Origin: JBCCQL01 sp039414355
Lineage (GTDB): Bacteria; Planctomycetota; Planctomycetia; Pirellulales; Lacipirellulaceae
Assembly (NCBI GenBank): GCA_039414355.1
Contig: JBCDJN010000004.1
Coordinates: 43,872 to 107,871, forward strand
Reading direction: 5' to 3'
DNA: 64,000 nucleotides
Below are positions 27,931 through 37,095 of the stretch, piece by piece; position 1 is the first letter of the stretch, and every line of letters begins with the position of its first letter. The translations under genes were made by a program, and so were the position numbers. The notes under the pieces are model-generated. The model had not been told where the DNA came from. It did no database searches and saw only the letters and a program-made list of their open reading frames with translations.

Positions 27931-29580
27931 TCAACCAGAGTGTCCGAAGGCTTCGTCGACTGCCTGCGCGGACGGTGAGACGACACCCGTCTCGGTGACG
28001 TTAATCAAGAAGTCTTCAGAATCGGCGAGTGGTGGCTCGCCGTCGTCAATAACGATGACCCGGAAGAGAACGTTTTGACCGATTGACGACATCGGCGGAG
28101 ACCAAGCTATGCGGGCCGTGTTGTTGTCGATCGGCTCGAGTGTAGCGCCAGCGGGTGAGTCATCAACGTCCAGCAGGAACGTTAGCATGTCAAAGCGGTT
28201 GGGGTCGGTAGCTGTGACGATGATCTCAAGCGGCATGCCGGCGCCAGCGGATCGATCGTCAATCGGCGCCAACTGAGGCGGCTGCTGCAAGCCGCCATCG
28301 AGATCAATCGCGTACCGCTGGCCATGCACCCCGTCGTGGTCCGTGGCGCCGTTGCCGGACCAGACAATTACGGCGTCGTCGCCCAACGTCGCCAGCGCGG
28401 GCGACCGCTGGTGGCCGGAGTTCCTGCCAGACGTTTCACGGTTGACCGGTTCGGTGTCGCCAGCGATGCCGCTTGCGTCAAACGTCCGAGAAACAACCTC
28501 TCGGCCTGCTCCGTCTGACTTGCCGTCGGTCCAGGCGGTCAGCCATCGGCCGTCATCGGCCACGGCGATTGCGGGATCTTGCTGGTGGCCCTCGGTCTCT
28601 TCATTGAGCAGAACCTCTGCCGAGCTCGCGACACCGTTGGCGGTAAACTCCCGTGCGACTACCCCCCAGCTATCGCCGTCTTGATCGCGGCTCTGCCAAC
28701 CCACCACCACTCCCGCAGTCGGATCGTTCGCCACCGTGGGAGCCTTCTGGCTAGCGACTGTTGTGGTGTTGAGTGAAGTCTCCCCACCCATGCGCGAGCC
28801 GTCCGCGGCAAACCACTGGCCGTAGACGCCCCAGTCAGACCCGTCTTGGTGCCTGCTCTGCCAAGCGACCACCAAACTCCCCGAATCGTCGAACGCTAGA
28901 TCGGGTGATGACTGATGATCGCTGATCTCACGGTTTACGAGGACCTCGCCGCCGATCGGATCGCCCGAGGCGCTGAATCTCCGCAGGAAGACGCCCGAGT
29001 CGTCTCCCGGTCCCACGCCGCTCCAGGCAATGGTGAATGAGCCGTCGCCCGCCACGGCGATGGCCGGCTCTGCTTGCTTGCCCCCGGTAGTTTCATTTGC
29101 CCTGGTTTCCTCGCCAAGCGGAAGACCATCGGCGCTGAAACGCTGAGAATACACGCCCTGCTTGTCTCCCATCCCACGCCCAGCCCAGGCCACAACAAAA
29201 CCGCCACCTTCGTCAGACGCGACCGCGGGCGAATGCTGCTCGCCGCGTCGCGTGCTGTTGACCTGGAAACTCGGCGTCAACGTCTCGCCACCGGCAGAGA
29301 GTCTCTCCGCAAAGACTCCGTGACGGTCGTTCGGGCCTTTGCCTTCGTAAACTACGATCGTGGTCTCAGCGCTCGCGGTGACCGCGGCCGATGACCGCGC
29401 AGCGTCTTGCACCCGTGGCACAAAGTCATTGACGAGCAACTCGTCACCGATTGACGTCACCGAGAGCATCGACCGCTCTTCGAGGTGCTCGAAACCACGA
29501 CCTACGAATACTCGTCGCTCAGGGGCTTTCATCGCGCTTGCTGCCAATCGCTTCGTAGCACGTAGAGCCAGAATTCTCAC
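27931..29580 (-). CDS. Secreted repeat protein with LEPR-XLL-like motif and C-terminal cadherin-like domain
   Basis: 549 residues. A basic N-terminus precedes FEHLEERSMLSV, a LEPR-XLL-type motif. About seven repeats of roughly 52 residues follow (pattern: GVYGQ-F-DG, then ET..N, then P-AVA-D..G-FVVAW), probably blades of a beta-propeller-like fold. Residues about 430-535 form a cadherin-like domain (DDRSAGAGMPLEIIVTATDP) closely resembling those of the giant RHS protein 180 bases downstream on the same strand. The two may form one transcription unit. It is divergent from the metzincin gene. Export and a surface role are inferred; no enzymatic motif is visible. Confidence 0.9.
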   Translation of the reverse strand: MRILALRATKRLAASAMKAPERRVFVGRGFEHLEERSMLSVTSIGDELLVNDFVPRVQDAARSSAAVTASAETTIVVYEGKGPNDRHGVFAERLSAGGETLTPSFQVNSTRRGEQHSPAVASDEGGGFVVAWAGRGMGDKQGVYSQRFSADGLPLGEETRANETTGGKQAEPAIAVAGDGSFTIAWSGVGPGDDSGVFLRRFSASGDPIGGEVLVNREISDHQSSPDLAFDDSGSLVVAWQSRHQDGSDWGVYGQWFAADGSRMGGETSLNTTTVASQKAPTVANDPTAGVVVGWQSRDQDGDSWGVVAREFTANGVASSAEVLLNEETEGHQQDPAIAVADDGRWLTAWTDGKSDGAGREVVSRTFDASGIAGDTEPVNRETSGRNSGHQRSPALATLGDDAVIVWSGNGATDHDGVHGQRYAIDLDGGLQQPPQLAPIDDRSAGAGMPLEIIVTATDPNRFDMLTFLLDVDDSPAGATLEPIDNNTARIAWSPPMSSIGQNVLFRVIVIDDGEPPLADSEDFLINVTETGVVSPSAQAVDEAFGHSG

Positions 29581-29950
29581 GGCTCAGATCAGACAAGCCA
29601 ACGAGTATGATTCGCGGCTGAGAAGCTGGCAAATCGACCCCCGCTGCGGGCGTCTCCGCATAGCGATTCTTGGCCGCAGCCGCGCCAGCAGCCTTCCTCG
29701 GCCATTCTCCGGCAGTCGCTAACGGGCTGTAGAAGTGCGCGCCCGTCTCAGCCGAACGCCCACTCCCGCGGCGCACGTCGGCAAAGGTGTGAATCCCAAG
29801 GGCTTTCCGCTGCGTCGCCGGCTAGCGTCTTCGGAGTTCTGGCCCTGCACAACTTTCTGCGTCCTGTCAGGCGACGGTTCGCAATTGAAGGGAAGAAAGC
29901 CGTCGGCGCACGACCGACGGGCGCTCTCTGACCTTGACCAAGATCACGCC
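29581..29950. other. Divergent intergenic region
   Basis: 370 bases between the divergent repeat-protein and metzincin genes. The plus-strand frame is open upstream of 29951 but has shadow-like composition. Promoters for both genes must lie here; I cannot point to a convincing one. Confidence 0.5.
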
Positions 29951-32900
29951 ATGCTCCGCCGCAACGCCAACCGAAAGCCGCAAGACGCTTTTTCGCGATC
30001 CGGTCGTCGGACCAGGCGCATCGAGTCGCTAGAACGCCGCGAGATGATGGCGGCCGACGTGACTGAAGACCTGCTCGCGGATCAATCGGCGATTGAGTCG
30101 ATCGGTCCCGACACAGCAACCTTCCAGACCGCTGACCCGGGCTCGTCGGTTGGCGACTTCAACGGCGACGGTCTCATCGACGCCGCCGACTTCACCGTGC
30201 TGCGTGACCTCGCTGTATCCGAGGGGTTCGACACCGAAAAGTACGCCGCCTGGCGATCGAACTTCGGGCTTACCACCGAGGAGGCGCTCGATCGGTTGAC
30301 GCCTAGGATTGAACTGAACAGCGCGACAGTCGAAGAGAACCAAGCGGGCTCGGTCATTGGACAACTCGCGTTGACCGGGGCGCCAAGCGGCAGCGCCTAT
30401 GCCTTCTCCGTTTCTGATGATCGATTCGAGATCGTGAACGACGCGCTCCGGTTGCGCGACGGTGTGGTCCTCGATCACGAAGACAACTCGACGATCCACC
30501 TAGTTGTCACCGCGGAGGGAGAAGGGAACCTTTTCGAGCAGCAGTTCACGATCAGTGTAGTGGATGTCAACGAGGCGCCGACGTCGATCGATCTCGACTC
30601 GGCTTCGGTCGCAGCCAACGCCGAACGCGGTGCATCGATCGGTTTCGCCAGCGCCGTAGATCCAGACAGCGAAGATTTGCTGACCTACTCGCTTGAAGAG
30701 GACGCGGACGGGCGTTTCGCGATTGACGCGCAAACGGGTCAGATCACTCTTGAGGACGCCTCGAGGGTTCGCCAGGAGGTCGGGATTCAACACGAGATCA
30801 CGGTGCGAGTAGTCGACGCAGGCGGATTGATCCGCGACGAAACGTTCGTCATCTCGGTGACCGCGCCCCCTGGGCAGGCGGTGATCAATGCCCTGACCGG
30901 CGACGTCGAGATCCATGGGACCGCCGGCGCCGACTTGATCACCGTGCAACAGCAAGGCGGCGACCTTGTCGTTCGCATCGAGTCGGATCTGGGCGAGTCG
31001 CTCACGTCGTTCGCGACGGCGTCCGTCGGCGACGTTGTGGTGTTCGCCTACGAGGGCGACGACTCGCTCGAGCTGTCCGTCCAGGGTGATCTCCTGCCAA
31101 CCTTCGCGATTGGGGCGGTGCTCCGTATTCCGGCGTACGCCCTCGTCGCCGCCGGGCAACCGGACAGCGGAGAGCGCGGTTTCACGTATCGCTTCAACGC
31201 GGCCGGGGGGATGTGGTCGACGCGCTACCAACGCGAGAGGCAGTCCGCCGACGGCAGCCGGCTCCGGCAAGCGTTCGATGATGGCGTGCTCGCTTCCGAG
31301 GACTACTGGGGTAGCGACGATTCGTACCTTCGAACCGATTGGGGCGCCGATGGCGCCGAGACACGCTCGATCTACGAGGGGGACCGTCTCGTCCAATCGC
31401 AGACCTGGAGCCCTGACGGGCAGTCGGTCCGAGTCACCACCGACGAAGACGGCTCGGTGCTGCGACAAGTCTTCGATGGCGACACGCTGATCGTCGAAGA
31501 GGCTTGGGAGACCACCGGAGGTTCGCACCGCACGACGTGGGAATCCGATGGACGGGTCCTGCGTGAGGCGTTTCAAGGCGATCAACTTGTCCTCTACGAA
31601 GAGCAGACCGGAGCGGGCGACGTTCTCCGCTCGACCTGGGCTGACGACGGCAGTTCTGTTCGCCAGACCTTCAACGGCGATGCCTTGGTGCTCGAAGAAG
31701 CCTGGGACGCCGAGGGCAACTCTCTAAGCAAGACCTTCGTCGACGGCGTCCAAACCACTGAGGAAGCCTGGGACGCAGCCGGCGGCTACCGGATCACGAG
31801 TTGGAATGCCGACGGCACAACCACTCGCGACACGTTTGAGAACGAAACGCACGTCTTGCACGAGGCGTGGGATGCGACAGGCGGGTTCTTCCGTGTCGCC
31901 TGGAACGAAGACGGGAGCTCGATCCAGCAGACCTATCAGGACGAGTTGCTTGTTCTGGAGGAAGCCTGGGACGCCGAAGGCAACGCCCTACGCAAGACCT
32001 TCGTCGACGGCGTCCAAACCACTGAGGAGGCTTGGGACACAGCCGGCGGCTACCGGATCACGAGTTGGAATGTCGACGGCACGACCGTTCGCGACACCTT
32101 TGACCAAGGAACCCACGTCCTGCATGAGGCGTGGGATGCGACGGGCGGGTTCTTCCGTGTCGCCTGGAACGAGGATGGGAGCTCGATCCAGCAGACCTTC
32201 CAAGACGGCGTGATTGCCCTCGAAGAAGGGTTCAACGCCTCGGGAGACGCCATCCGCAAGACCTATGTCAATGGGATACAGACGGTCGAGGAGGCGTGGG
32301 CCGGTCCTGAAGGCTATCGCCGGACGCAATGGAACGCGGACGGCAGCGCGGTCCGAGAGACCTTCCAAGGTGAGGGCCTCGTTCTGCAAGAGGTCTGGAA
32401 CGCCGATGGTGGTTACACAATTGGTCAGTTCGAGAGCGAGTGGAACGGCGTCGTTGGTCAGATCAATGAATGGATCAACTGGTACAACCTTGAGGTCGAC
32501 TCTCTTTGGGAATGGTACGGAGAGACTTTCGCCTCCTGGGAGTCTTGGTACGGCGGCCAAGTCGACTACTTGTGGGACTGGTACAGCGATCAATTCGGCG
32601 CGTGGGAGAATTGGTACGACGGAGAGGTTGCTTACCTGTGGAGCTGGTACAACGACCAGTTCGGCGCGTGGGAGAATTGGCTCTCCGATCGGATTCGCTA
32701 CACGTATGACGAGGCCGCGAACTGGCTCTCTAGCGTTGGCGGCGGCGTTAGCGGGTTCCTTGAGCAGGTGTTCAGTGGCTTCGGCCTAACCGGTGTGGAT
32801 TGGATCTCACTGCCCGATTGGGGGTCGCTTCCCGGTTGGGCTCAGGGTTGGATCAACGACTACATCGGCGACTTCAACAACGGCGTTGACGCGCTCTACT

Positions 32901-35305
32901 CCTCATTGCAGGGATACCTCGGGGAAGCCGCCGATCAGTTCAGCAACGGCGTCGATGCTCTCTACGACTCACTGCAGGGCTATCTCGACGACGCAGTCAG
33001 GGAGTTCAACAACGGCGTCGATGGTCTCTACGATTCGCTGCTAGGCTTGCTCGCCGACGCTCAGTCGTCGTACGAAAGCGCGAGGAGTCAGCTCGAGGAG
33101 CAACTCGGTGGGCTTTGGTCCAAGTGGCAATCGTTCGCCGACGACCTTGTCGACCAGTTCACGTCGGCCGTGTCGATCGACTTGTCGGATTTCGGCGGGA
33201 TCGGTGAATGGTTGGGAGGCGCCTGGGACGGCATCACCGATTGGGCCAGTGAGCGGTGGGAATCGTTCGCCAGTTGGACGAGCGACCGCTGGAACAGCTT
33301 CACGGATTGGTCGAGCGACCGCTGGGAGAGCTTCGCCAGCTGGACGAGCGACCGCTGGGAGAGCTTCACGGGTTGGGCCAGCGACCGCTGGGAATCGATC
33401 TTCCCCGCCGAGTACGTCGACCTCCGCACACCATGGGATCAACAAGACGCCGACAAAGACGGGCTGTTGAACGGCTGGGAGATGTACGGCATCGATTTCA
33501 ACGGTGACGGAACGATCGACCTCGATCTGCCCGCGTTGGGCGCCGACGTCAACCGCAAGGACCTGTTCGTCGAGATCGACGCCATGCTGGGCCGCGACCC
33601 GACCGCAGTCACGGCGGCCTTCGACTTTGACGGCGATGGCGCCCCCGACACCGTCCCGGCCGCCGTCACCGCCGCGGGGCTCGCTACTAACACGTCGCTG
33701 GACTGGGTGATCGAGTCTTTCCTTAACGCCCCCGTCAGCAACCCGGACGGCACCATGGGGATTGACCTGCACCTTCTCATCGATGACTTGACGATTGCTC
33801 TGGTCGCTTTCCCGGAAGGTCTTGACCGCGAGGACGCCAACGGAAACGGGGTCATCGACACCGAGGACGTGAACGGCAATGGCGTGCTCGATCCCGGCGA
33901 AGACCTCAACGCCGACGGCGTGCTCAATACCGAAGACACCAACGGGACCGGCGCCCTCGACGGCTACGCCGACCTGCGGGACGACTGGTTTGGGACCGCC
34001 GCGGAACGCGCCGACGCCAACTGGGACAACATCCGCGGGGCCAAGGAGCTGGCGTTCCGCTACACCATGTTCGCTGACACCCACAGCGGCGGCGGCTCCA
34101 GCGGCCTTGCTAACACACCCGGCGACAACGCGATCGTGACGCTTGGGGCGTTCGCGCCCGCCGGCGGCACGCCGCTCGAGCAAGCATCCACATTCATGCA
34201 CGAGTTCGGCCACAACCTCGGGCTCACCCACGGCGGCCTTCCCGACTTGGTTGTCAACGCCGGCGTGACCGACGGGAGCACCACCGTCACGGGGATCGAC
34301 ACCGCAAAGATCGAAGTTGGGATGGCGGTCAGCGGCGACTCGATCCCCGCCGGAACACAGGTAGCCACGATCGTGGACGAAACCTCAATCACCCTGACAA
34401 ACGGGGCGACTGCGTCCGGCAACGATAACCTGCGGCTGAGATATGTGAACCTCAAGCCGAACTACTTCAGTGTGATGAACTACCTGTGGCAGTTCCCAAC
34501 CGCCGGCATGGCGGGTTGGATCCTCGATTACTCGAGGGAGGTGGTTGATCTCGACGAGGGCAACCTCGACGAAGCCGCCGGCGTCGGCTTCACGTCCGTC
34601 GCCGGCGGCACACAAACCATGTTCGGCCCAGGCACGGCGGCGAGGCCGCGCACCGGGACGGTGGTCGCGGCCGTCGGGTCAGTGGACTGGAACTCCGACG
34701 GTGACACGACGGATGCAGGGGTATCCGTTGACCTTAACGACGACGGCGTCATCGGGAGGCTCTTCGGTCACAACGACTGGGCGAATCTGCAGCTCTCGGT
34801 CACCGCGGCAAAGGCGTCCGCCGGGAGCGGCCACAACCACGATCACGGATGCAGCTGCGCAGCCTGCCGCGGTGCAACCCAGCTCGCTGCCACCGAGACC
34901 ATCAGCCACGAGACGACTGACGCGTTTGTCATCGACCTGGCAGACGACCAGGGCGCTATCGAGAGCGGGATCGTAGCCGCGGGCTCGCGCGGCCCTTCCG
35001 ACCCGTTGGCATTCGCACTGGCGACGAACTCTGTATCTGGGTCTGGCGCCGCCAACAACGGGGACGGCTCAGGCAGGTTTGTCGTCCACCGTGGCAGAAC
35101 GGCCGAGCCACGCGGTTCGACACTCTTGACGACCGCCACGCCGCTGCTCGATCCGGCACTCGAAGAGAACTTCAATCGAGTCGCCTTCGCCGAGGATGAT
35201 CGAGCAGGCTGGCCCGCGGCACTCGATAGCGTATTCGCCGAAACACTGCTTGAGGGCGCCAGCTATTCCGAAGGGACCTTAGACGAAGCCTTCGCCCGAA
35301 CGTGA
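29951..35305 (+). CDS. Giant secreted metzincin metalloprotease with dockerin, cadherin and 11/22-residue repeats
   Basis: 1784 residues from ATG 29951, chosen because the basic LERREMM motif (LEPR-XLL-type, 27-33) follows at once. In order: a dockerin-like Ca motif (DFNGDGLIDAADFTVLRD, about 68-85); cadherin-like domains (to about 310); a beta-type repeat region of 22-residue units (about 410-825); a Trp-rich helical repeat region (about 830-1157); Ca-binding Asp/Asn loops (DANGNGVID, DLNADGVLN; about 1165-1340); and a metzincin catalytic core with H1417-E-F-G-H1421-N-L-G-L-T-H1427 and Met-turn SVMNY (M1509). About 65 residues with a repeat-like motif are inserted between the zinc helix and the Met-turn. 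A His/Cys patch (HNHDHGCSCAAC, about 1627) lies near the C-terminus. Zinc endopeptidase activity outside the cell is predicted; the substrate is unknown. Confidence 0.93.
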   Translation: MLRRNANRKPQDAFSRSGRRTRRIESLERREMMAADVTEDLLADQSAIESIGPDTATFQTADPGSSVGDFNGDGLIDAADFTVLRDLAVSEGFDTEKYAAWRSNFGLTTEEALDRLTPRIELNSATVEENQAGSVIGQLALTGAPSGSAYAFSVSDDRFEIVNDALRLRDGVVLDHEDNSTIHLVVTAEGEGNLFEQQFTISVVDVNEAPTSIDLDSASVAANAERGASIGFASAVDPDSEDLLTYSLEEDADGRFAIDAQTGQITLEDASRVRQEVGIQHEITVRVVDAGGLIRDETFVISVTAPPGQAVINALTGDVEIHGTAGADLITVQQQGGDLVVRIESDLGESLTSFATASVGDVVVFAYEGDDSLELSVQGDLLPTFAIGAVLRIPAYALVAAGQPDSGERGFTYRFNAAGGMWSTRYQRERQSADGSRLRQAFDDGVLASEDYWGSDDSYLRTDWGADGAETRSIYEGDRLVQSQTWSPDGQSVRVTTDEDGSVLRQVFDGDTLIVEEAWETTGGSHRTTWESDGRVLREAFQGDQLVLYEEQTGAGDVLRSTWADDGSSVRQTFNGDALVLEEAWDAEGNSLSKTFVDGVQTTEEAWDAAGGYRITSWNADGTTTRDTFENETHVLHEAWDATGGFFRVAWNEDGSSIQQTYQDELLVLEEAWDAEGNALRKTFVDGVQTTEEAWDTAGGYRITSWNVDGTTVRDTFDQGTHVLHEAWDATGGFFRVAWNEDGSSIQQTFQDGVIALEEGFNASGDAIRKTYVNGIQTVEEAWAGPEGYRRTQWNADGSAVRETFQGEGLVLQEVWNADGGYTIGQFESEWNGVVGQINEWINWYNLEVDSLWEWYGETFASWESWYGGQVDYLWDWYSDQFGAWENWYDGEVAYLWSWYNDQFGAWENWLSDRIRYTYDEAANWLSSVGGGVSGFLEQVFSGFGLTGVDWISLPDWGSLPGWAQGWINDYIGDFNNGVDALYSSLQGYLGEAADQFSNGVDALYDSLQGYLDDAVREFNNGVDGLYDSLLGLLADAQSSYESARSQLEEQLGGLWSKWQSFADDLVDQFTSAVSIDLSDFGGIGEWLGGAWDGITDWASERWESFASWTSDRWNSFTDWSSDRWESFASWTSDRWESFTGWASDRWESIFPAEYVDLRTPWDQQDADKDGLLNGWEMYGIDFNGDGTIDLDLPALGADVNRKDLFVEIDAMLGRDPTAVTAAFDFDGDGAPDTVPAAVTAAGLATNTSLDWVIESFLNAPVSNPDGTMGIDLHLLIDDLTIALVAFPEGLDREDANGNGVIDTEDVNGNGVLDPGEDLNADGVLNTEDTNGTGALDGYADLRDDWFGTAAERADANWDNIRGAKELAFRYTMFADTHSGGGSSGLANTPGDNAIVTLGAFAPAGGTPLEQASTFMHEFGHNLGLTHGGLPDLVVNAGVTDGSTTVTGIDTAKIEVGMAVSGDSIPAGTQVATIVDETSITLTNGATASGNDNLRLRYVNLKPNYFSVMNYLWQFPTAGMAGWILDYSREVVDLDEGNLDEAAGVGFTSVAGGTQTMFGPGTAARPRTGTVVAAVGSVDWNSDGDTTDAGVSVDLNDDGVIGRLFGHNDWANLQLSVTAAKASAGSGHNHDHGCSCAACRGATQLAATETISHETTDAFVIDLADDQGAIESGIVAAGSRGPSDPLAFALATNSVSGSGAANNGDGSGRFVVHRGRTAEPRGSTLLTTATPLLDPALEENFNRVAFAEDDRAGWPAALDSVFAETLLEGASYSEGTLDEAFART
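31690..32217 (+). repeat. 264-nt tandem duplication inside the metzincin gene
   Basis: Two nearly identical 264-nt units (31690-31953 and 31954-32217) encode 88 residues each, four 22-residue beta-type repeats (EEAWDAEGN, then KTFVDGVQT, EEAW, GGYRITSWN). The period is a multiple of three, so copy number can change without breaking the frame. High DNA identity indicates recent duplication or gene conversion. Confidence 0.85.
32440..33420 (+). repeat. Trp-rich 22- and 11-residue (hendecad) repeat array inside the metzincin gene
   Basis: Three consecutive blocks share an 11-residue register. First, 22-residue units such as WYGGQVDYLWDWYSDQF (66-nt period at 32582 and 32648); second, FNNGVDALYSSLQGYLGEA-type 22-residue units (about 32875-33050); third, WESFASWTSDR-type 11-residue units (about 33255-33400, 33-nt period). 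An 11-residue helical repeat suggests a long right-handed or straight helical rod. Confidence 0.85.
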
Positions 35306-35386
35306 GACATGCGCATCGAGGCGATGCCCGCCCGGCACGCTCGTCTTCGCACTTTTACTAGCTTCCAGTACCCCGAGGATCCAACG

Positions 35387-35860
35387 ATGTCCGAAACGAT
35401 GAACCGGCATGACCAACCGCCGGCCGACGGCGGAAACCGGCAACACCCCAGCGACAAGGCCGCAACGACGTCGACAACCAAGGCGATCCCATCTCGGCAG
35501 AAACAGCGAGACATAGCTGGTCGACCAACGACACCGACGCCAAAGACGGCGAGACCGGCCACGGTTCGCAAACACACTGCTGCCGTCCGCCCCGAGCGCC
35601 CCGTCATTACGCCATTCCAAGCGTCAGTAAAACCGTCGCAGACGTCCGCGGCACCCAGCACAACGACAAGCACAGCGGCATCTCAACCGGCGCCGCAGCG
35701 CGAAGTGCGGTCGGGTGCTTCCCTCGCTACGTCGCGGCCTGAGGCAAGGCGGGCGCGGGCGCTCAAGAGGAAGCTCCCACCAATCCACCGAGAACGCGAC
35801 ACGGCTATGGCCCCAACCCCGAGCGTTGGTCTTGGCAATCATCCTATCGATGATTGCTAG
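35387..35860 (+). CDS. Small low-complexity basic protein, unrecognised
   Basis: 157 residues from the ATG at 35387, which is preceded by GAGG at a suitable RBS distance. The protein is rich in Thr, Ser, Pro, Arg, Ala and Gln, with no hydrophobic segment and no family I recognise. It starts 82 bases after the metzincin stop on the same strand, so it could be co-expressed. Its low complexity means it could also be a chance open frame; the RBS and position are the only support. Confidence 0.4.
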   Translation: MSETMNRHDQPPADGGNRQHPSDKAATTSTTKAIPSRQKQRDIAGRPTTPTPKTARPATVRKHTAAVRPERPVITPFQASVKPSQTSAAPSTTTSTAASQPAPQREVRSGASLATSRPEARRARALKRKLPPIHRERDTAMAPTPSVGLGNHPIDDC

Positions 35861-35908
35861 CGTTCACAGCGTGGGAACAGCCTGCTGCGGTTCCGTATGC
35901 TGAAAGAG

Positions 35909-37012
35909 CTAACTCAGATAGGCAGCGTGGGATCGAACACCGCATATCGACGCGCCCAAGCCGATCAGCGCCACGGTTAGCAGAGAGGCTGGTTCGGGAA
36001 CTGGGGCGACCGCGCGATAGTCTTGACCGAAGTTCGTGCTCCATTCAGAGAACGGCACCTGACCCACGAGGTCGTCCCGCCAGACGGTGTAGTCGGCAGC
36101 GTCGACAACGCCGTCGCCATTAAAGTCGCCAGGCCCGTTAACCGGAGCGGCTACGACCACGCCGCGTAGAACGAGTTGACTGTCTGGCTCCACGGCTGGC
36201 GGGTCGGACTCGAAGAGGACAAACGGGAAGGTGACCTGAAACGGAACGGTCAAAGTTCCATCCGGAGATTCCAGGACCAGTTCGCTAGATTCATTTGGCG
36301 CCGAGTTCACGATATCAATCAGGGTAATGAAGCCGTTGGCGGCCGATGGGTCGAGGCCGAGGAGATCGACCAAGTCGGGATCAAACCGGTAGTCGAGAAA
36401 CCCGCCGGTCAGTTCCAGGTTGAACTCCGATTGATTAGCGGGGAAGCCCGGGGTGATCGTCCCACCCACCACGGAGGCGGTTACGTCACGAATTGCCATC
36501 TGGCCCAAGACCGGGACCAAGTCGACAAAGGGAATGCCGAACGGACCGACTGCTGTTGCGCCGAAGTTATCTTCGCCAAATGCGGGCGGGTCGAATGGTC
36601 CGTCGGGATTGAGGGCGGCGTCGAGCTGACTGCCCGGTAAAAAACCCAGGTCATCGCCCGATCGTTCCATTTGCAGCGTCCCGGATAGCCCCGTCCTCAG
36701 GCTTGAGAGCGGGGAGGGGCTCGGTCCGATATCGGCGTACTCGGTGTCGTCTGTTAGAAACGGAGGTAGGAAGAATGGCTGAGATATCGACAGGATCGAG
36801 GCCGCGTCGATCACGGCGCCGACGTCGGCGAAGAACGTGCCGGCCGTGATATCCGGATCGGCGCCGTCCCCTGGGGACGAGGGAACAACTTCGATGAAGC
36901 TCAGCGACTCATCGATTTGGTACTCGAACCCAGAAGCCCAGGCGGGCGCCGCCAGGACCAGGATCGTGAGAATTAAGCGGATTGTTCTCTTCCGTTCCCG
37001 TCGGTTCTTCAT
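35909..37012 (-). CDS. PEP-CTERM protein with dockerin-like motif
   Basis: 367 residues. Signal peptide at about 10-27 (TIRLILTILVLAAPAWA). The beta-rich body has no recognisable enzyme motif. A Ca-binding dockerin-like segment DFNGDGVVDAADYTVWRD lies near 297-314, followed by the C-terminal sorting signal VPEPASLLTVALIGLGASI and a short basic/polar end. PEP-CTERM tails direct proteins to the envelope via an exosortase (none in this window). It is divergent from the DUF1559 gene starting at 37096. Confidence 0.9.
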   Translation of the reverse strand: MKNRRERKRTIRLILTILVLAAPAWASGFEYQIDESLSFIEVVPSSPGDGADPDITAGTFFADVGAVIDAASILSISQPFFLPPFLTDDTEYADIGPSPSPLSSLRTGLSGTLQMERSGDDLGFLPGSQLDAALNPDGPFDPPAFGEDNFGATAVGPFGIPFVDLVPVLGQMAIRDVTASVVGGTITPGFPANQSEFNLELTGGFLDYRFDPDLVDLLGLDPSAANGFITLIDIVNSAPNESSELVLESPDGTLTVPFQVTFPFVLFESDPPAVEPDSQLVLRGVVVAAPVNGPGDFNGDGVVDAADYTVWRDDLVGQVPFSEWSTNFGQDYRAVAPVPEPASLLTVALIGLGASICGVRSHAAYLS

Positions 37013-37095
37013 AGACTCGACACCGAAGTGAGACGCGTTCGTTATCGTCGTCGTTGGAATCGCATTCGCTCGTGTTCTAGACGCGGTTTGCTAGG

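Noticed and set aside
31690..33420. CRISPR array or microsatellite
   Set aside because: The repeats have no spacers and are coding, in frame and degenerate at third positions.
33041..34231. 396-codon minus-strand open frame
   Set aside because: Shadow of the metzincin gene; its repeats are antisense copies of the WESF repeats.
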